A stretch of 64,000 bases of DNA from Candidatus Villigracilis propinquus (GTDB lineage: Bacteria; Chloroflexota; Anaerolineae; Anaerolineales; Villigracilaceae), in NCBI GenBank assembly GCA_016714565.1, contig JADKDM010000012.1, positions 62,001 to 126,000 on the forward strand, given 5' to 3'. Numbering within the stretch: the first letter of the stretch is position 1; the number at the start of each line of letters is the position of its first letter. Below, piece after piece: positions 59,771-64,000 of this stretch. The notes under the pieces are model-generated. The model had not been told where the DNA came from. It was given only the letters and a program-made list of their open reading frames with translations, and did not search any database. Made by a program: the position numbers and the translations under genes.

Positions 59771-62569
59771 TTATTTTCCGCTTTCCCTCTCCCATAATTC
59801 CCTTGCAATTACTTCCTGATCGACGGGCAGCGTATCAAACCTGACTCCCACCGCGTTGTAAATGGCGTTGGTGATCGCAGGCGTGGTCGGGATGCTGGAA
59901 ATTTCGCCAACGCCCTTTGCGCCGTAGGGACCCGCCGCGATGGGATGCTCCACGATGATGGCAGTGATCTCAGGGGTGAGCATAATGCCGGGGACGCGAT
60001 AGCGCGCCAGTTGGTCGGTGACCACGAACCCGTTCTCGACGATGAATTCTTCGGTGAGGCAGTTGCCAAGGCCCATCATCACACCGCCTTCGACCTGTCC
60101 CTGCAAGCCGAGCGGATTAACCGCCATGCCCACGTCGTTGGCAGAGATGACCTTCAGCACTTTCACCTCTCCCGTAATTTTATTGACTTCCACTTCAGCG
60201 GCCTGCACGCCAAACGAGAAGGCGAAGTGCATGTCGCCGCCCGTTCCAAGGGGCTGTGTCTTGGGCGCTTCATATTCGTAACGCACCTTTGGCTGTTTAC
60301 CCAAAGCGGTCATTTCATTGTAAATTTCCGAGTACGACATCGAATGCCCGTTGACATGGACAATACCATCCTCAAAACGAATCTGCTCTGGGCGCACATC
60401 ATATTTTTCGGCCATCGTTGCGCTGATCTCATCACGCAGAGTCTTGGCCGCATAACGGGATGCATTCCCCGTGACGAAGGTCTGGCGTGATGCAGTTGTC
60501 GGGCCGCCGTTCGGGGTCAGGTCAGTGTCCATGACGAGGACACGCACTTTTTCAGGAGCGACTGCCATTTCTTCGGAGACAACCAAACGCATGACAGTGA
60601 CGAGACCCTGTCCCAACTCTGCGGCAGAACTGCGGACTTGGAAGGTACCGTCGGCATAGAGTTCCACGTCTGCACCTGAGATATCGGGCGCGCCGCCGCC
60701 GAGTCCCGTATTCTTGTACGCAGAAGCAAAGCCCCAGGCACGAACAAGGTTCGGGTTTTTAGAATCAACTCTCGGCGTGAAAGGATGCGGGGTTTGTTTC
60801 CGCATCTCCGCATCCACGCGGTCAATACACTCCGTCAATCCCACAGACTCTTTCAATTCCTGTCCCGTGTTGGTGAAACTGCCGACGTGCAAGGCGTTCA
60901 TGCGTCGAAGTTCAACGGGGTCAAGGCCGAGTTCTTCGGCGAGTTTATCCATCATCGATTCAACGGCGAACGCTGACTGCGTAACGCCGAAACCACGGAA
61001 CGCGCCCGCAGGCGGATTGTTGGTGTACATGGCGTAGCAATCGGCGCGGACGTGCGGGATGTCGTACGGGCCAGCCGAGTGCGTGGTGGCGCGGGTCATC
61101 ACTTTTTCGCCGAGCGAAGCATACGCACCCGTATCACCGTAGAGTTCGGTCTCCGCCGCAACGAGGCGGCCATTTTTCTTTGCGCCAATCTTCACGCGGA
61201 TTTGTGTGGCATGTCGTTTCGGATGCACAAGCAAACTTTCGCGGCGGTCGAACAATAACTTCACGGGTCGCTGCGTTACATTCGCAAGCATGGCGGTGTG
61301 GATCTGCCCCATCACATCTTCCTTGCCGCCAAAGCCGCCGCCCATCAACTGCCCAACGATGCGCACGCGTTCCTCGGGCCAGCCCATCACGCGCGCAACC
61401 TGCGTTCTATCCTGATACGGAATTTGCGAGCCGACATAAATTTCCATGCGGCCATCGGGCAGCGGCACGGCAATGCTGCACTCGGGTTCGATAAATGCGT
61501 GGTCAGTGGCGGGCGTGTGGAAGGTATGTTCGAGGACAACATCAGATTCAGCGAAGCCCGTATCCATATCGCCTTTGCGGACTTTGATGTGCTTGAGCAA
61601 ATTTCCTTTTTCGTGGATTTGTGGAACGCCTTCTTCACGAGCCATGACCGCATTGGTGATGACGGGCTGGAGGTCAAACTCCGCTTCAATCAACGCGGAC
61701 GCCTGTTCGGCAATCTCCTGAGATTCTGCTGCAACGATGGCAAGTGCATCACCCACATAGCGCACTCGTTCACCGACGCCAACCATCACGGGCCAGTCGA
61801 AAATCACAAGGCCATGATTCTTTTCAGCGGGGACATCTTCGGCAGTAAGAACAGCAACGACACCTTTCAATGCTTTGGCTTTGGAAATATCGAGCTTCGT
61901 CAGAAAGCCATGCGGAATCATCGCGCGTTTGGCTTTGGCATATAACATGCCGTCGAATTTCAAGTCATCGGTGTAGATGGCATCACCAGTCACCTTCTCA
62001 ACTGCTTCAGGGCGCAGATGGGAATGACCGACAGTTTTGTGTTCGTGAATTGAATTCGGAATGTGCGTCGGCTTCTGGACGGGTTCGCCTGTTTGCAAGG
62101 CCTGCGCCGCCGCGATGATGGCATTTTCTATGGATGGATATCCCGCACAACGGCAGAGCGTATCCTTCAATGCAAAGCGGATGTCATCGCTGTTCGGGTT
62201 CGGGTTGCGCTTGAGCAAAGCGTACGCAGTCATGATCTGGCCCGGGATGCAGAATCCGCATTGGACAGCGCCATGCTGCACAAAGGCTTCCTGCAATGGA
62301 TGCAGTTTCATTTCTTCATGCACGCGCTCGGCCAAGCCTTCGATGGTGACGATGATCTTGCCATCCGCGCGCTCGGCAGGATAGACACAAGACATCATCG
62401 GGTCGCCATTCACGAGGACGGTACATGCGCCGCACTCGGCTTCTTCACAGCCGATTTTGGTTCCGGTCAGGCAAAGTCTTTCACGCAGGAGGGTTGATAA
62501 AGTCTCGCCCGCGACTGCTTCGATAGAATATTGTTTGCCATTAACGTTAAGTGAGATTTGATTGGTCAT
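59771..62569 (-). CDS. Molybdenum hydroxylase, [2Fe-2S] and Moco domains fused (xanthine dehydrogenase / aldehyde oxidoreductase family)
   Basis: 932 residues from the ATG at 62569 (AGGA ten bases upstream). Residues about 1-160 form the iron-sulfur part with the plant-type cluster GCEEAECGACTV and the second cluster QCGFCIPGQ...LCRCAGYP. Residues about 180-930 are the Moco-binding chain with GQLMGGGFGGKED, PAGAFRGFGVTQ and the catalytic Glu in YGAKGVGEISSIP. The fusion resembles Desulfovibrio aldehyde oxidoreductase, but a separate FAD subunit gene lies directly upstream, so electrons may go to FAD and NAD. The substrate (purine, aldehyde or other heterocycle) is not determined. Confidence 0.92.
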   Translation of the reverse strand: MTNQISLNVNGKQYSIEAVAGETLSTLLRERLCLTGTKIGCEEAECGACTVLVNGDPMMSCVYPAERADGKIIVTIEGLAERVHEEMKLHPLQEAFVQHGAVQCGFCIPGQIMTAYALLKRNPNPNSDDIRFALKDTLCRCAGYPSIENAIIAAAQALQTGEPVQKPTHIPNSIHEHKTVGHSHLRPEAVEKVTGDAIYTDDLKFDGMLYAKAKRAMIPHGFLTKLDISKAKALKGVVAVLTAEDVPAEKNHGLVIFDWPVMVGVGERVRYVGDALAIVAAESQEIAEQASALIEAEFDLQPVITNAVMAREEGVPQIHEKGNLLKHIKVRKGDMDTGFAESDVVLEHTFHTPATDHAFIEPECSIAVPLPDGRMEIYVGSQIPYQDRTQVARVMGWPEERVRIVGQLMGGGFGGKEDVMGQIHTAMLANVTQRPVKLLFDRRESLLVHPKRHATQIRVKIGAKKNGRLVAAETELYGDTGAYASLGEKVMTRATTHSAGPYDIPHVRADCYAMYTNNPPAGAFRGFGVTQSAFAVESMMDKLAEELGLDPVELRRMNALHVGSFTNTGQELKESVGLTECIDRVDAEMRKQTPHPFTPRVDSKNPNLVRAWGFASAYKNTGLGGGAPDISGADVELYADGTFQVRSSAAELGQGLVTVMRLVVSEEMAVAPEKVRVLVMDTDLTPNGGPTTASRQTFVTGNASRYAAKTLRDEISATMAEKYDVRPEQIRFEDGIVHVNGHSMSYSEIYNEMTALGKQPKVRYEYEAPKTQPLGTGGDMHFAFSFGVQAAEVEVNKITGEVKVLKVISANDVGMAVNPLGLQGQVEGGVMMGLGNCLTEEFIVENGFVVTDQLARYRVPGIMLTPEITAIIVEHPIAAGPYGAKGVGEISSIPTTPAITNAIYNAVGVRFDTLPVDQEVIARELWERESGK

Positions 62570-63536
62570 TGGTTTGTTTCCTAAAGTTTGGTGGGGGGGG
62601 GGGGGGGGGGGGGGGGGGGAATTTTTTTGTGGGGGAGGGGTTGGCGCGGGGGGGGGCCCCCGGGGGGACCGCTCTTGCCCACGCAGTATCCAATACATCT
62701 TTGAACAAGCCGCCGACGATGTGTTTGCGGTAATCTGATGTGGCGCGGCGGGCGCTGGTACGGAATTGTGCCTGTCCGAGCAGGGCATCGAGTGTCTGGT
62801 TGAAGGTCTCTTCGCTGAGGGATTTTCCACGCAAAGCGGATTCGGCTTCGGTGGCACGGAAGGGAATCGAACTACCGGGGCCAACGGCGATGTGAATGTC
62901 GTTCACGACATCCCCAGCCCGCTCAAGCCAGACAGCGCAATTCAAAATGGGCAGCGCAACTCCCTGCGGACGCATGATACGTTTGAAGCAGGAGGCGATG
63001 TGGGGAGTGGAAAGTGGTAAGTGGAAACCAACGATGATTTCTTTTGTTTTATCGATGGCGGATTTGCCCGGGCCGAGGAAGAGTGAAGTGAACGGCATTC
63101 GGCGAGTCCCTGAAACGCCAGCCACTTCGGCTTGTGCTTCGAGGGCGGTCAGGGCGATGGTCCCGTCCGCGGCGGGGAGAGCGTGCGCGACGTTGCCGCC
63201 GAGCGTGGCGGTATTGCGGACTTGCGGGCCAGCGATCAAGTTACAGGCTTCGACCAATGCCTGGGCGTGCGTACCAGTTAGCGGGTCCAGTGCGACGCGG
63301 TTGACTGGGACGGCGGCTCCGATGTAGAGTTCATCCCCTCTCAATTCGAGAGCGGTCATCTCCGGGACGAAGGTCAAATCAATTAAAGTGTGGATGGGGG
63401 CATGGCGGCCTTGCTTTAAATCAAGCAGCAAGTCGGTGCCGCCAGCAATGGGCAAGGCGGGGCCGGATGCAGAAGCAAGGGATTGAACGGCCTCCAAAAC
63501 GGAGGTTGGGCGTTTATATTCCTGCCAAAGGTTCAT
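62547..63536 (-). CDS. FAD-binding subunit of molybdenum hydroxylase (CoxM/XdhB type), C-terminus disturbed
   Basis: Starts at the ATG 63536 with MNLWQEYKRPTSVLEAVQSL. It has the FAD motif PIAGGTDLLLDLKQGRHAP, IGAAVPVNRVALDP, and TLGGNVAHALPAADGTIALT. The C-terminal domain is complete to RKHIVGGLFKDVLDTAWARA at about 62675. The frame then passes through a G/C homopolymer region as poly-proline and ends only inside the next gene (62547), which is unlikely to be natural. The true stop probably lay where the low-complexity stretch now is. It would shuttle electrons from the Fe-S clusters of the partner to NAD. Confidence 0.88.
   Translation of the reverse strand: MNLWQEYKRPTSVLEAVQSLASASGPALPIAGGTDLLLDLKQGRHAPIHTLIDLTFVPEMTALELRGDELYIGAAVPVNRVALDPLTGTHAQALVEACNLIAGPQVRNTATLGGNVAHALPAADGTIALTALEAQAEVAGVSGTRRMPFTSLFLGPGKSAIDKTKEIIVGFHLPLSTPHIASCFKRIMRPQGVALPILNCAVWLERAGDVVNDIHIAVGPGSSIPFRATEAESALRGKSLSEETFNQTLDALLGQAQFRTSARRATSDYRKHIVGGLFKDVLDTAWARAVPPGAPPRANPSPTKKFPPPPPPPPPPNFRKQTNDQSNLT
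62591..62672. other. Low-complexity G-rich stretch, probable assembly artefact
   Basis: A run of 27 G (62593-62619) is followed by A2T7, further G runs and a C5-type run between two genes of one operon. Nothing biological is recognised in it. The flanking coding ends are normal family sequence, so only the junction is in doubt. Confidence 0.75.
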
Positions 63537-63644
63537 AGGTGGTGTGTCCTCTTTCTGTTGGACGGCGGCACTTTTCGATGGGATATTGCCCAACGCCGCT
63601 GGTTTCATGCAGCGACCACCGAACCGATGGATATTGAATTTGAT

Positions 63645-64000
63645 TTATTTTACAACAGATACGCCCTCTTCGGGGTGTACACCTGCCATTAACAAGCCAA
63701 GCATTTGAGGGGTGGCGTTTTCACGCGGGACGATGTCCATGACCTGTCCTTCATAGATGACTGCAATGCGGTCAGAGAGGGCAAGGATCTCGTCAAGGTC
63801 TTCGGAGACGAGCATAACTGCCGCGCCTTTGTTGCGCTGTTCGATCAATTGCGCACGGACGTATTCGGTCGCGCCAATGTCGAGTCCACGAGTAGGTTGG
63901 GCAGCGAGGATGACACGCGGGTTACGCGAGATCTCACGCGCGAGAACAACTTTTTGAATATTACCGCCGGAAAGATTCTTGGCGTGAGTTTCGCGAGACG
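63645..64000 (-). CDS. ABC transporter ATP-binding protein, C-terminal part
   Basis: The reading frame enters at the right edge and ends at 63645. It contains the ABC signature AKNLSGGNIQKVVLAREI, a degenerate Walker B region PRVILAAQPTRGLDIGATEY and the switch region VMLVSEDLDEILALSDRIAV. The LSGGN form and AAQPTRGLD are typical of the second ATPase half of sugar or nucleoside importers (RbsA/YufO-like), in which two ABC domains are fused. The N-terminal part lies outside. Its neighbour is the molybdenum hydroxylase operon, so import of a purine-like substrate is possible but unproved. Confidence 0.88.
   Translation of the reverse strand, partial: SRETHAKNLSGGNIQKVVLAREISRNPRVILAAQPTRGLDIGATEYVRAQLIEQRNKGAAVMLVSEDLDEILALSDRIAVIYEGQVMDIVPRENATPQMLGLLMAGVHPEEGVSVVK

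Noticed and set aside
62560..62884. Pro-rich N-terminal extension of the molybdenum hydroxylase and Pro-rich C-terminus of its FAD subunit
   Set aside because: Both come from reading the poly-G/C stretch in frame. The normal start MTNQISLNVNG and the normal subunit end lie outside it.

Overview
The window reads as chromosome of a Chloroflexota bacterium, probably Anaerolineae. This is an inference from gene content and repeat style: 7TM/GAF signalling proteins, LysM and LCP cell-surface proteins, a CysO/Mec sulfur-carrier locus, TIR-formylglycine enzyme relics, a B12-dependent light regulator beside carotenoid genes, and many short palindromic intergenic repeats. No rRNA, tRNA, CRISPR array, intact transposase or phage module was seen. 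Coding density is high, and no gap between genes exceeds 300 bases. Both edges cut through ABC-transporter ATPase genes.

Layout. 0.2-9.1 kb (minus strand): lgt, a CDP-alcohol phosphatidyltransferase, ftsK, an S1-domain protein, a 7TM/GAF sensor, an acetyltransferase, a small membrane protein and purine nucleoside phosphorylase. 9.3-14 kb (plus): adjacent HD-GYP and GGDEF cyclic-di-GMP genes. 14-21.5 kb (minus): threonine aldolase, an IR-bracketed four-helix-bundle gene, rluD, two tandem lspA copies, alr carrying an in-frame palindromic repeat, and cystathionine beta-synthase. 21.6-23.1 kb: a decayed TIR-FGE gene between inverted repeats. 23.3-28 kb (minus): a sulfur-carrier module (MoeZ-like activator, two CysO/MoaD-like carriers, JAMM peptidase Mec, CysM) in which a thioredoxin/DUF4395 pair is bracketed by a perfect 34-bp inverted repeat, and cysM has a long structured leader. 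28-36.3 kb: a nuclease-like protein, a TPR protein, a kinase-like protein lacking its H-box histidine, LysM and LCP proteins, and a tyrosine-recombinase homologue without its catalytic residues. 36.3-38.7 kb (minus): tilS, an epimerase and a truncated SGNH hydrolase. 38.9-54 kb: a light/oxidative-stress island. crtB and crtI diverge from a symmetric promoter/operator, followed by a CarH/LitR-type regulator (split by a frameshift), degV, membrane proteins, a probable selenocysteine peroxiredoxin, an MFS transporter, photolyase, alpha/beta hydrolase, cytochrome P450, a lycopene cyclase-type protein and a PPOX-fold protein. 54-64 kb: DedA, MATE, glycosyltransferase, AI-2E permease, threonine synthase, a molybdenum hydroxylase (Fe-S/Moco fusion plus FAD subunit) and an ABC ATPase.

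Strongest points: (1) an in-frame TGA at the peroxidatic Cys position of a peroxiredoxin, with a hairpin of bacterial SECIS geometry at the right distance; (2) a mirror-image crtB/crtI promoter with 16-bp perfect inverted arms covering both -35 boxes, next to a B12-binding MerR regulator; (3) three unrelated genes or gene pairs bracketed by inverted repeats without a transposase; (4) palindromic repeats inserted in frame into alr and apparently the P450, and fused to the C-terminus of a sulfur carrier so that its Gly-Gly is no longer terminal.

Caution: several conserved genes carry single-base frameshifts, most repairable in short homopolymers, and a 27-base G run interrupts the molybdenum-hydroxylase operon. 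Consensus errors or assembly artefacts are therefore likely in places, and each broken gene is described with that alternative in mind.
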